NCBI GenBank assembly: GCA_905234475.1
Contig: CAJOHX010000009.1
Coordinates: 1 to 52,904 of the forward strand
Direction of reading: 5' to 3'
DNA: 52,904 nt
From: an uncultured Bacteroidales bacterium
GTDB taxonomy: Bacteria; Bacteroidota; Bacteroidia; Bacteroidales; UBA932
A program made the position numbers and the translations under genes. The notes below the pieces were generated by a model. The model did not search any database, was not told the DNA's origin, and worked only from the letters and a program-made list of their open reading frames with translations. This document shows, piece after piece, positions 41,607 through 49,149 of this stretch (the first letter of the stretch is position 1; the number at the start of each line of letters is the position of its first letter).

Positions 41607-42863
41607 TCATTTCTTGCAAACGGCCTGCCCCACCAAGAAGCAGACAGCCGCCACGGCCATGCCGTTGATGGACGGGATGCCCCACTTCACGAGGTTGGCG
41701 ACCACGGCGCCGAGCACCACACCTGCCACGGCCCACCAGTTGACGCTGATGACGGGCATCGAATCGTCGCGGTAGCGCTTACGGTTGCAGAAATAGCTCA
41801 GGATCAGGATGATGCCGACGGGCGGCAGGGTGCAGTTCAGTACGTTCAGCCAGTCGCAGAAATTCCAGTACAGCCACACGGCGGCTATCGTGCCGATGAT
41901 GCCGGAGATCAGCACCATGGTCTTCTTGGACAGGCCGAAGATATTGGAGAGGCCGAGGCCCGCGGAATACAGCGCGTTGTCGTTGGTGGTCCAGATGTTC
42001 AGTCCCAGCACCAGGATGGCGAAGTAGAAGAGGTTGAGGTTGAGCATCACCTCGAAGATGTCGTTGCCGCCCGCATAGATGCTGGACACGGCGCCGAACA
42101 GGAACATCAGGCTGTTGCCGATGAAGAAGGCCACGACCGTGACCCAGAGGCCCACTCGGGCGTTTTTCGCGAAGCGGGTGAAGTTCGGCGTCGCCGTGCC
42201 TCCCGACACGAAGCTGCCGACCACCAGGCCGGCGCCGGCGATGACCGAGAGATCCTTGGTGCCGCGGGAGAACTGCTCCACCAGGCCCGCATCGCCCCGC
42301 TTGATGGCGAGAATCATCGCCACGGTGCCCAGGATGGCCACCAGCGGCACGGCGATGTAGCTGATCAGCGTCAGGCTCTTGATGCCGAAATAGGCGCTGG
42401 CCGTCATCAGCAGGCCGGCCACGGCCACCAGCACATAGCCGATGGCGGGCATGTGGTCGGGCGTCACTTCCAGGCCCATGATTTCCTTCGCCACGGGGAT
42501 GGCGAACATCGCCAGACCCACGCCGAACCAGCCGATCTGCGTGAAGCTGATCATCGCGCTGGGCAGCCAGCTGCCCTTGGTGCCGAAGCTCCGGCGGGCC
42601 AGCATGTCCAGCGTGAGGCCGCTTTCCGCGCCGATGTAGCCAAGTGCGCCGGTGTAGGCGCCCAGGATGATGCCGCCCAGCAGCATGGCGAGGATGAATC
42701 CCTTGAAATCCAGCCCGGCGGCCATCTGCTGGCCCACCCACATGCTGGCGGAGAAGAAGGTGAATCCGAGCATGATCATGAACATGCTCAAGTTGCTCTT
42801 GCGGCCGGTCTGCGCAACCTTGCCGGCGGTGTAGTCGTAATCGACGTGGGTTTTAGTAGACAT
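41607..42863 (-). CDS. codB: Cytosine permease (NCS1 family)
   Basis: 418 residues with about 12 membrane helices. The N-terminus FSASMWVGQQMAAGLDFKGF and SLTLDMLARRSFGTKGSWLP-like stretches (GLTLDMLARRSFGTKGSWLP), then ISFTQIGWFGVGLAMFAIP, are characteristic of CodB. TPNFTRFAKN-like (GTATPNFTRFAKNARVGLWV) and NIWTTNDNALYSAGLGLSNI also match. It imports cytosine at the inner membrane. No cytosine deaminase is in the window, so conversion to uracil for Upp must be encoded elsewhere. Sits between the PRTase-like gene (16 nt) and upp (6 nt). Confidence 0.93.
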   Translation of the reverse strand: MSTKTHVDYDYTAGKVAQTGRKSNLSMFMIMLGFTFFSASMWVGQQMAAGLDFKGFILAMLLGGIILGAYTGALGYIGAESGLTLDMLARRSFGTKGSWLPSAMISFTQIGWFGVGLAMFAIPVAKEIMGLEVTPDHMPAIGYVLVAVAGLLMTASAYFGIKSLTLISYIAVPLVAILGTVAMILAIKRGDAGLVEQFSRGTKDLSVIAGAGLVVGSFVSGGTATPNFTRFAKNARVGLWVTVVAFFIGNSLMFLFGAVSSIYAGGNDIFEVMLNLNLFYFAILVLGLNIWTTNDNALYSAGLGLSNIFGLSKKTMVLISGIIGTIAAVWLYWNFCDWLNVLNCTLPPVGIILILSYFCNRKRYRDDSMPVISVNWWAVAGVVLGAVVANLVKWGIPSINGMAVAAVCFLVGQAVCKK

Positions 42864-42879
42864 CGTGTGAAAAGGTTAT

Positions 42880-43965
42880 TTATTGGATATATTTTCCGAG
42901 GTTTTCGCGGATCTCGCGGATGCGGCGCCGGCAGATGTCCTCAAGCGTGCGGCTCTCCAGCAGGTCCAGATAGTGCATTTCGAGTTCGTAGAGCTTGCGT
43001 ACGTCCAGCAGCTGATAGCCGCAGATGCTGCGCCACTGGTCGTAACTGACCGGCCGGCTGTAGCCGATCTTCTCGGCAATGAACGCCGGGAAATCGACAC
43101 CCGGAGCCGCGGCGAGCAGCGACTCCCAGTATTCCATGACTTCCCCGTAATGGACGGGAATCTCGTAACGGCGCGCTCCCCCGTCGTAGATGATGCATTT
43201 CTCGAAGAGGGCGTCCTCCAGGAAGCTCAGCACATAGTGGCGGAACTCCGGCGAGACGATGCCGCCCCGCCAGCCGAAATCGATGTCCGGAATGTTGATG
43301 CCCGTCACGCCCTTGTCTTCATAGACGGTGAATATGCCCTCGTAGAAGACACAGTGGAAACCTTCGAATTCCGGGAAGAAACGGCGGATTTCGTCCGTGA
43401 AGCGCTCCATCAGGGGAATGGCCTTCGTGCCGCCCACCGTGAAGAAAATGATACGCTTGAGGCTCCCGCCCCGGCGGCGGAAACGGTCCACGACCTGCGT
43501 CAGGCAGAGCCGCAGCGTGTCGCCGCTGGCGATGATGTCGCCGATCATCAGGGTGATGTCCTTTGCGATGTGGAGCTTCTCGTATTTGATATCGAGGCCT
43601 GTGATGACCCCGTTCTCAATCTTGCGCTCGCAGGAAATGAAATTCATGTTGGGGACCCGGATCCCGGCCTTGTAGCAGCACTCCTCCAGCGGATAGTTGA
43701 GCCCGCCGCGCAGGATGGTGAGGATGTCGACTTCGCTGGCCAGGCCCTGTTCGGAGAAATACCGCAGGGCGGCTGTGGTGGAAGGGGTCATGGAGAGGTA
43801 GGATTCGTAGCCCACCACCTCCGGGGACGCCATCAGATGGCGGGTGCCCTCCCCGCTGACAATATAATACTGGTTGCTCAGCCCGTCGGCCTGCAGTTGG
43901 TACATGCTCGTGCTCTTCTGCGTGCCAAGCGGCTGCAGGCAGGCATCTTCAGGTATATACGACAT
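42880..43965 (-). CDS. Phosphoribosyltransferase-like protein of the salvage operon
   Basis: 361 residues from ATG 43965 (MSYIPEDACLQPLGTQKSTS); the open frame extends upstream into the divergent gene but the promoter box at 43995 excludes it. The PRPP-loop-like motif is ITLMIGDIIASGDTLRLCLT (about 156-175), and EVDILTILRGGLNYPLEECC precedes it. The remainder is helical with no recognised domain, and the protein is larger than simple PRTases (about 180-220). It probably acts on a nucleobase or regulates the operon, as some PRTase-fold proteins do. It is the first gene, followed by codB and upp. Confidence 0.78.
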   Translation of the reverse strand: MSYIPEDACLQPLGTQKSTSMYQLQADGLSNQYYIVSGEGTRHLMASPEVVGYESYLSMTPSTTAALRYFSEQGLASEVDILTILRGGLNYPLEECCYKAGIRVPNMNFISCERKIENGVITGLDIKYEKLHIAKDITLMIGDIIASGDTLRLCLTQVVDRFRRRGGSLKRIIFFTVGGTKAIPLMERFTDEIRRFFPEFEGFHCVFYEGIFTVYEDKGVTGINIPDIDFGWRGGIVSPEFRHYVLSFLEDALFEKCIIYDGGARRYEIPVHYGEVMEYWESLLAAAPGVDFPAFIAEKIGYSRPVSYDQWRSICGYQLLDVRKLYELEMHYLDLLESRTLEDICRRRIREIRENLGKYIQ

Positions 43966-43994
43966 GAAATCTCCCGTTAGGTCCAATCGGGATA

Positions 43995-44002
43995 CAAATA
44001 TA
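43995..44002 (-). promoter_or_regulatory. -7 promoter box TATATTTG (salvage operon)
   Basis: Perfect TAnnTTTG on the minus strand, 29 nt before the ATG at 43965. Confidence 0.6.
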
Positions 44003-44016
44003 CTGAAAATATTTCT

Positions 44017-44024
44017 TATTTTTG
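44017..44024 (+). promoter_or_regulatory. -7 promoter box TATTTTTG near the kinase start
   Basis: TAnnTTTG match ending 2 nt before ATG 44027 and 29 nt before ATG 44054; this position argues for the second ATG as the real start. Confidence 0.5.
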
Positions 44025-44053
44025 TCATGGACAAATACACTCCTAACCACGAC

Positions 44054-45706
44054 ATGCTAAAAATCTTCTGCAAGAACACGGGCACCTTCCAGGAATTCCA
44101 GGAAGGGACCACGCTGCTGGAAATGCTCCCGGCCTTTGAATTCGAACGCCCCTACGACATCCTCTCCGCCAAGGTGAACAATGTGGCCGAAGGACTCAAG
44201 TTCCGCGTGTTCAACAACCGCGACATCGAGTTCCTCGACTACCGCTCCTACAGCGGCCGCAATGTCTACTGCCGTTCGCTCGCCTTCCTGCTCTGCAAGG
44301 CCGTCCGGGACCTTTATCCCGATTTCCATGTCGTGCTGCGCCGGCCCATCTCCAAGGGCTATTTCTGCAATGTGGACAAGCCCGACGGGACGGAAGTCAC
44401 GGAAGCGGAGACCACCGCCATCCGCGAGCACATGAAGGACCTGGTGGCCCGGGATATCCCCTTCCGGCGTCATGAGGTGCAGATCGCCGAAGCCATCCGC
44501 ATCTTCAAGAAACTGGGCTACGAAGACAAGGTCAAGCTGCTGCGCACCTGCGGCGACGTCTATATCACCTATTATACCCTGCAGGACACGGCCGACTATT
44601 TCTATGAGGCCCTCGTGCCCGGCACGGGCCTGCTGAAGGTGTGGGACCTGGTCCCCTACCGCGGCGGCATGCTGCTGCGCGTCCCGGACCGCCACGCCCC
44701 CGGGGAGCTGGCGCCCTTCTTCGAGCAGCCCAAGACCTTCGACGTCTTCTCCGAGACGCTCCGCTGGAACCGCATCATGGGCCTGGACAACGTCGGCGAC
44801 GTCAACTGCGCCATCGAGAGCGGCACGGCCTCCGACCTGATCCAGGTAGCAGAGGCGCTGCAGGAGAAGAAGATTGTCCAGATCGCCGAGGAGATCGAGC
44901 GGCGCCACGCGCTGCCGGATCCGGTCAAGATCGTGTTGATCACCGGCCCGACCAGCAGCGGCAAGAGCACCTTCTGCAAGCGCCTGAGCGTCCAGCTCAA
45001 GGCCTGCGGCCTGCATCCCGTGTCCTTCTCCACGGACGACTATTTCGTCAATCGCCTGGACACGCCCAAGTTCCCCGACGGGACATACGATTTCGACAAT
45101 TTCGAGACCGTGGACCACGACTACCTGCAGGAGGACGTGCTCCAGCTCCTGGCTGGAGAAGAAGTTGAGGTGCCGGAGTATAACTTCGTGACAGGCAAGC
45201 GAGAATACAATGGCAAGAAACTCCAGCTGGACGACCAGTCCGTCCTGCTCGTCGAGGGCATCCATGCCCTCAATCCGATGCTGACCAACCTGGTGCCCGA
45301 CGCTTCCAAGTTCCGCATCTTCATCAACACGATCACCAGTATCTCGCTGGACGACCACAACTGCATCCCGACCAGCGACAACCGCCTGCTGCGCCGCATC
45401 GTGCGTGATTTCAACAAGGGCGCCTTCACGGCCCGCGAGACCATCTCCAACTGGCCCAACGTCCGCCGTGCGGAAGTGAAATGGGTCTATCCGTTCCAGG
45501 AGACGGCCGACGTGCTCTTCAATTCCGCCTACCTGCTGGAGTTCGCCGTGCTGCGCACGCACGCCGAGCGGATCCTGGCCACGGTCCCGAAGAACTGTCC
45601 GGAATACAGCGAGGCACACCGCCTGCTGCTGTTCCTGCACTATTTCGTGCCTGTGTCCGACAAGGAGCTCCCGTCCACCTCTTTCATCAAGAGCTACATC
45701 GGATAG
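44054..45706 (+). CDS. Uridine-kinase-like nucleoside kinase with TGS/ThrRS-like N-terminus
   Basis: 550 residues from ATG 44054. An ATG nine codons earlier (44027) is possible but lies 2 nt from the -7 box. Residues 1-60 are a TGS-like domain (MLKIFCKNTGTFQEFQEGTT). The next 200 residues resemble the second domain of threonyl-tRNA synthetase (RSLAFLLCKAVRDLYPDFHV, PFRRHEVQIAEAIRIFKKLG), with degenerate metal ligands. The C-terminal 280 residues are a P-loop nucleoside kinase: Walker A LITGPTSSGKSTFCKR, STDDYFVNR, DFDNFETVDHDYL, LLVEGIHALNP. Such fused kinases are widespread in Bacteroidota and clostridia. It probably phosphorylates uridine/cytidine. Divergent from the salvage operon, consistent with a nucleotide recycling theme. 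Confidence 0.87.
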   Translation: MLKIFCKNTGTFQEFQEGTTLLEMLPAFEFERPYDILSAKVNNVAEGLKFRVFNNRDIEFLDYRSYSGRNVYCRSLAFLLCKAVRDLYPDFHVVLRRPISKGYFCNVDKPDGTEVTEAETTAIREHMKDLVARDIPFRRHEVQIAEAIRIFKKLGYEDKVKLLRTCGDVYITYYTLQDTADYFYEALVPGTGLLKVWDLVPYRGGMLLRVPDRHAPGELAPFFEQPKTFDVFSETLRWNRIMGLDNVGDVNCAIESGTASDLIQVAEALQEKKIVQIAEEIERRHALPDPVKIVLITGPTSSGKSTFCKRLSVQLKACGLHPVSFSTDDYFVNRLDTPKFPDGTYDFDNFETVDHDYLQEDVLQLLAGEEVEVPEYNFVTGKREYNGKKLQLDDQSVLLVEGIHALNPMLTNLVPDASKFRIFINTITSISLDDHNCIPTSDNRLLRRIVRDFNKGAFTARETISNWPNVRRAEVKWVYPFQETADVLFNSAYLLEFAVLRTHAERILATVPKNCPEYSEAHRLLLFLHYFVPVSDKELPSTSFIKSYIG

Positions 45707-45713
45707 GTAGGAT

Positions 45714-46208
45714 ATGCAACTGCCGGATTCTTTCGACCCCATCGAGCGCGGAGAGCGCGCCCGGGCGTATTTCCTTGAAGGATACAACTGCTGCCAGGCC
45801 GTCCTGCTGGCCTTTTCCGACGTGCTGAAGGCCAACCGGCTCTCCGACGCCGAGACGCTGAAGACGGTCGGCTCGGGATTCGGCGGCGGCTTTGCACGGA
45901 TGCGCGAGGTCTGCGGCAGCTTCAGCGGATGCACCATTCTCGCCGGCTTCATCTGCCCGGCCGCTTCGCCCGCGGCGGAGGACCGCAAGGCCAACTATGC
46001 GCTCGTCCAGGAGCTGGCAGAGGGCTTCAAAGCCCGCAACGGCGGCAGTATCATCTGCGGCGAGCTGCTTGGCCTGCGCGAACGGCGCCCGGAAGGGCCG
46101 GAGCCATCCGAACGGACGGCGGAATACTACAAGAAGCGCCCCTGTCCCGAGATCGTCCGCAACGCCGCCGTCCTGGTGGCGGAGAAAATGAAAGAAGCAG
46201 CCCGCTGA
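45714..46208 (+). CDS. C_GCAxxG_C_C-family redox-like protein
   Basis: 164 residues. The pattern EGYNCCQAVLLAF (about 22-34), SGFGGGFARMREVCGSFSGC (about 54-73), GFICP and IICGELLGL matches the C_GCAxxG_C_C family (PF09719), small cysteine-rich proteins of anaerobes often associated with redox or metal handling. In the diagnostic box the GCAxxG reads GCTILAG. No signal peptide. It lies 7 nt after the kinase gene. Its stop is inside the stem of a terminator hairpin. Confidence 0.88.
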   Translation: MQLPDSFDPIERGERARAYFLEGYNCCQAVLLAFSDVLKANRLSDAETLKTVGSGFGGGFARMREVCGSFSGCTILAGFICPAASPAAEDRKANYALVQELAEGFKARNGGSIICGELLGLRERRPEGPEPSERTAEYYKKRPCPEIVRNAAVLVAEKMKEAAR

Positions 46209-46220
46209 GGCTGCTTCTTC
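46194..46220 (+). terminator. Terminator overlapping the stop codon
   Basis: GAAGCAGCC/GGCTGCTTC perfect 9-bp stem, loop CGCTGA containing the stop codon TGA, then TTC. Confidence 0.75.
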
Positions 46221-46230
46221 CATTCTTATC

Positions 46231-46256
46231 GAGATCCCCGGTCAGGCCGGGGATGA
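46231..46256 (+). repeat. Interspersed palindromic repeat, copy 13
   Basis: GAGATCCCCGGTC then AGGCCGGGGATGAC; stem CCCCGG/CCGGGG. Left end of a composite array. Confidence 0.85.
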
Positions 46257-46311
46257 CTTGTCATGACCGTCGTAAATGACTTGTCATGGTCGTCGGAAGT
46301 GACTTGTCATG
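46254..46311. repeat. Three tandem units of about 23 bp between two palindromic repeats
   Basis: TGACTTGTCATG occurs at 46254, 46277 and 46300, exactly 23 bp apart, with spacers ACCGTCGTAAA and GTCGTCGGAAG. Each unit is itself partly palindromic (TGAC-TTGTCA). Copies 13 and 14 flank the array in opposite orientation. Confidence 0.8.
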
Positions 46312-46332
46312 GCCGACCTGATCGGCCATCTC
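46306..46332 (-). repeat. Interspersed palindromic repeat, copy 14
   Basis: GTCATGGCCGACC then TGATCGGCCATCTC; its last base is the first base of the GGGtGRT stop codon on the plus-strand numbering. May act as that gene's terminator structure. Confidence 0.8.
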
Positions 46333-47307
46333 TACATCGCCTGCGCAACCGCCACGGCGACCGCCACGGAGGCGCCGACCATCGGGTTGTTGCCCATGCC
46401 CAGGAATCCCATCATCTCGACGTGGGCCGGGACGGAGGAGGAACCTGCGAACTGGGCGTCGGAGTGCATGCGGCCCAGGGTGTCGGTCATGCCGTAGGAG
46501 GCAGGGCCGGCGGCCATGTTGTCCGGATGCAGGGTGCGGCCGGTGCCGCCGCCGGAGGCCACGGAGAAGTACTTCTTGCCCGCGAGGACACGCTCTTTCT
46601 TGTACGTGCCGGCGACGGGGTGCTGGAAGCGCGTCGGGTTCGTGGAGTTGCCGGTGATGGAGATATCGACGTTCTCCTTCCAGAGGATGGCGACACCCTC
46701 GCGGACATCGTCTGCGCCGTAGCAGCGCACGCCGCCGCGGACACCGTCGGAGTAACGTTTCTCGCTGACGATCTTGAGCTCGCCGGTAGCATAATCGAAC
46801 TGGGTCTGGACATAGGTGAAGCCGTTGATGCGGGAGATGATCTTCGCGGCGTCCTTGCCAAGGCCGTTCAGGATGACGCGAAGCGGTTTCTGGCGCACCT
46901 TGTTGGCCATTTCAGCGATCTTGATGGCGCCTTCGGCGGCCGCATAGGACTCGTGGCCGGCAAGGAAGGCGAAGCACTCGGTCTCCTCGGAGAGAAGGCG
47001 GGCGGCGAGGTTGCCGTGGCCGAGACCGACCTTGCGGTCGTCAGCGACGGAACCGGGGATGCAGAAGGCCTGCAGGCCCTCGCCGATGGCCTCGCACGCC
47101 CTTCTTGATCGCGATGGCAGCGCCCACGACGTAAGCCCACTTCGCATTCTCGAAGCAGATTTTCTGGGTCTCCTCGCAGATCTTGTACGGGTCGATACCC
47201 TTGGCATCACAGATGGCCTTGGCCTCATCGATGTCCTTGATACCGTATTTATTGAGAGCTGCATTGATCTGATCGATGCGACGCTCGTAGCTTTCGAAAA
47301 GTGCCAT
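46332..47307 (-). pseudogene. GGGtGRT-family protein, frameshifted near 47100
   Basis: The gene begins MALFESYERRIDQINAALNK at 47307 and is in frame to ...AYVVGAAIAIKKG near 47100, then continues one frame over as ACEAIGEGLQAFCIPGSVAD to the stop at 46332. Restoring two bases (for example GCGCG in place of GCG at about 47098-47103) gives an uninterrupted protein of about 325 residues. It contains the family signature ASGGGTGRTLHPDNM and the tail MGNNPMVGASVAVAVAVAQA. The rest shows no decay, so this may be a sequencing or assembly error, a very recent mutation, or a programmed or phase-variable site. Family function is unknown; it is regularly paired with a NifU-like protein, as here (6 nt apart). 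Confidence 0.85.
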
Positions 47308-47313
47308 GGTGTC

Positions 47314-48006
47314 TTACTCTTTACGGGGATCAATATATTTGACGGCATCCTTGAAGCGGCCGTAGGTGCCCTTGGCCTTCTCAATGGCCTCGGGGCCGGT
47401 CGCGCCAGCCTTGAGGGCATCCATGAGTTTGCCCAGGTTGACGAATTCGTAGCCGATCACTTCGTTGTCGGCGTCGAGGGCCATGCGGGTGCAGTAGCCT
47501 TCGGTCATCTCGAGGTAGCGGGAGCCCTTGAGCTTGGTCCCGTACATGGTACCCACCTGGCTGCGGAGGTTCTTGCCGAGGTCCTCGAGGGAACCGCCGA
47601 TGGGAAGGCCACCCTCGCTGAAAGCGGACTGGGTGCGGCCGTAGACAATCTGGAGGAAGAGCTCGCGCATCGCCGTGTTGATGGCGTCGCAGACGAGGTC
47701 GGTGTTCAGGGCCTCCAGCAGGGTCTTGCCCGGGAGGATCTCGGAAGCCATGGCGGCGGAGTGGGTCATGCCGGAGCATCCGAGGGTCTCGACGAGGGCC
47801 TCCTCGATGATGCCGTCCTTGACATTGAGGGTCAGCTTGCAGCATCCCTGCTGCGGAGCGCACCAGCCGATACCGTGGGTAAGGCCGGAGATGTCCTTGA
47901 TTTCTTTTGCATGCACCCACTTCCCTTCTTCAGGAATCGGTGCATTGGCGTGGTTGGCGCCTTTAGCAACGCAGCACATCTGCTGCACTTCTTTGGTGTA
48001 GATCAT
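47314..48006 (-). CDS. NifU-like iron-sulfur scaffold-related protein
   Basis: 230 residues. Conserved cysteines occur in MCCVAKGANHAN (about 10-21), IGWCAPQQGCCKLTLNVKDG (about 46-65) and VETLGCSGMTHSAAMASEIL (about 72-91). The last resembles the NifU/IscU N-terminal segment. The pairing with a GGGtGRT protein is common in anaerobic Firmicutes and Bacteroidota. The role is unproven; Fe-S or other metal cofactor handling is inferred. Promoter box at 48047. It is the first gene of the two-gene unit. Confidence 0.8.
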   Translation of the reverse strand: MIYTKEVQQMCCVAKGANHANAPIPEEGKWVHAKEIKDISGLTHGIGWCAPQQGCCKLTLNVKDGIIEEALVETLGCSGMTHSAAMASEILPGKTLLEALNTDLVCDAINTAMRELFLQIVYGRTQSAFSEGGLPIGGSLEDLGKNLRSQVGTMYGTKLKGSRYLEMTEGYCTRMALDADNEVIGYEFVNLGKLMDALKAGATGPEAIEKAKGTYGRFKDAVKYIDPRKE

Positions 48007-48046
48007 ATTTGGATGATGAAATTAGTGACTGCACATTACAATCATG

Positions 48047-48054
48047 CAAAGATA
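48047..48054 (-). promoter_or_regulatory. -7 promoter box TATCTTTG
   Basis: Perfect TAnnTTTG on the minus strand, 40 nt before the NifU-like ATG. Confidence 0.6.
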
Positions 48055-48073
48055 GCAAATCCGGCGGAAAATA

Positions 48074-49096
48074 TCAAAGTTTGACCAGCTTATATTTCCT
48101 CGTCCCGAGACCGATCTTCTCCGCATGCTCGACCGTGTGGATGCCGTGTCGGGAAGTGATGCGCTCCTTGAGCGCTTCCGCGCTGTCGCCTTCCTTGTCC
48201 TCATAATTGAAGACAAGGTCCACGCATGCCTGGTCGAGCGCCACGGGATCGAGGCTGGACAGGATGCCGATGTCGTGCATCTCGGGATCGGCGGGGGCAC
48301 CGTCGCAGTCACAGTCCACGGACAGGTTGTTCATCACGTTGATGTAGAGGACTTTACCCTTGCCGATGTAATCTTCCACCGCCGCGGCGCAGGTGGCCAT
48401 GCATTCGTGGAAGGCGTCATGGCTGTGGGTGATCGCCACCCAGTCCGCCGCTTCCAGGCCGGCGCCCTCTTCGGTGACCGTCTCCATCAGCAGGGCGTTG
48501 AAATCGTCGATGTTCTCGGCTTTGCCCGTGGAGTGCTGGTAGCATTTGCCGCCCTGCGAGGCGACTCCGATGCTCATGTTCTTCAGCACGCCGCCGAAGC
48601 CTCCCATCGTATGGCCCTTGAAGTGGGCGAGGTTGATCATGAAGTCGTAGTTCGCCAGGTGCGATCCGACGATGTCGTACTTGAGGTAGGTGGTGTCCCG
48701 CACCGGGATCTTCATCTCCCCTTCCGAGTCCATGATGTCGAAGGGGGCGATGTCCAGGAAGCCGTGGTCCTTCGCCGCCTGGAGATGTTCCTCCGTCGTG
48801 CCGCGGAGGCCGCCGTAGGCCGTATTGCACTCCACGATCGTGCCGCTGACCTTGCGGACCAGCGGAGCGATGAGCTCCGGTTTGAGGTAATTGTGTCCCC
48901 CGGGCTCGCCTGTGCTGATCTTGACGGCGACGTGTCCCTCGGCGGGAATGCCGAGGACCTCGTACATCCGGATCAGGGATTCGGGGGTGATTTCTGTCGT
49001 CATATAGACGGTGGCGGGCTGCTGCTTGTCAGGCCCGCAGGAAGGGCATCCGAGAGTGGCCATGATGACTGTGAATAAAATTAGTGTTCTACGCAT
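48074..49096 (-). CDS. DUF362-domain protein, exported
   Basis: 340 residues from ATG 49096. MRRTLILFTVIMATLGCPSC is a signal peptide, possibly a lipoprotein (Cys at 17 or 20). The frame is open further upstream into mnmE, but the signal supports this start. The DUF362 pattern is visible: HVAVKISTGEPGGHNYLKPE, TIVECNTAYGGLRGTTEEHL, NLAHFKGHTMGGFGGVLKNM, SIGVASQGGKCYQHS, DIGILSSLDPVALDQACVDL. The family often has ferredoxin-like or cofactor-binding roles, but no CxxCxxC cluster is seen here. Function unknown. Confidence 0.85.
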   Translation of the reverse strand: MRRTLILFTVIMATLGCPSCGPDKQQPATVYMTTEITPESLIRMYEVLGIPAEGHVAVKISTGEPGGHNYLKPELIAPLVRKVSGTIVECNTAYGGLRGTTEEHLQAAKDHGFLDIAPFDIMDSEGEMKIPVRDTTYLKYDIVGSHLANYDFMINLAHFKGHTMGGFGGVLKNMSIGVASQGGKCYQHSTGKAENIDDFNALLMETVTEEGAGLEAADWVAITHSHDAFHECMATCAAAVEDYIGKGKVLYINVMNNLSVDCDCDGAPADPEMHDIGILSSLDPVALDQACVDLVFNYEDKEGDSAEALKERITSRHGIHTVEHAEKIGLGTRKYKLVKL

Positions 49097-49113
49097 AGTA
49101 TGTGATTTATTTG

Positions 49114-49121
49114 CGAATATA
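49114..49121 (-). promoter_or_regulatory. -7 box-like TATATTCG
   Basis: Seven of eight match to TAnnTTTG on the minus strand, 17 nt before the DUF362 ATG. Confidence 0.4.
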
Positions 49122-49134
49122 CGGCTGTTTTTTG

Positions 49135-49142
49135 TAAATTCG
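49135..49142 (+). promoter_or_regulatory. -7 box-like TAAATTCG (mnmE)
   Basis: Seven of eight match to TAnnTTTG, ending 7 nt before the mnmE ATG, so the leader would be extremely short. Confidence 0.4.
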
Positions 49143-49149
49143 CACCCTG

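Noticed and set aside
46254..46311. Three regularly spaced repeats as a possible CRISPR array
   Set aside because: Spacers are only 11 nt and similar to each other, and no cas genes are nearby.
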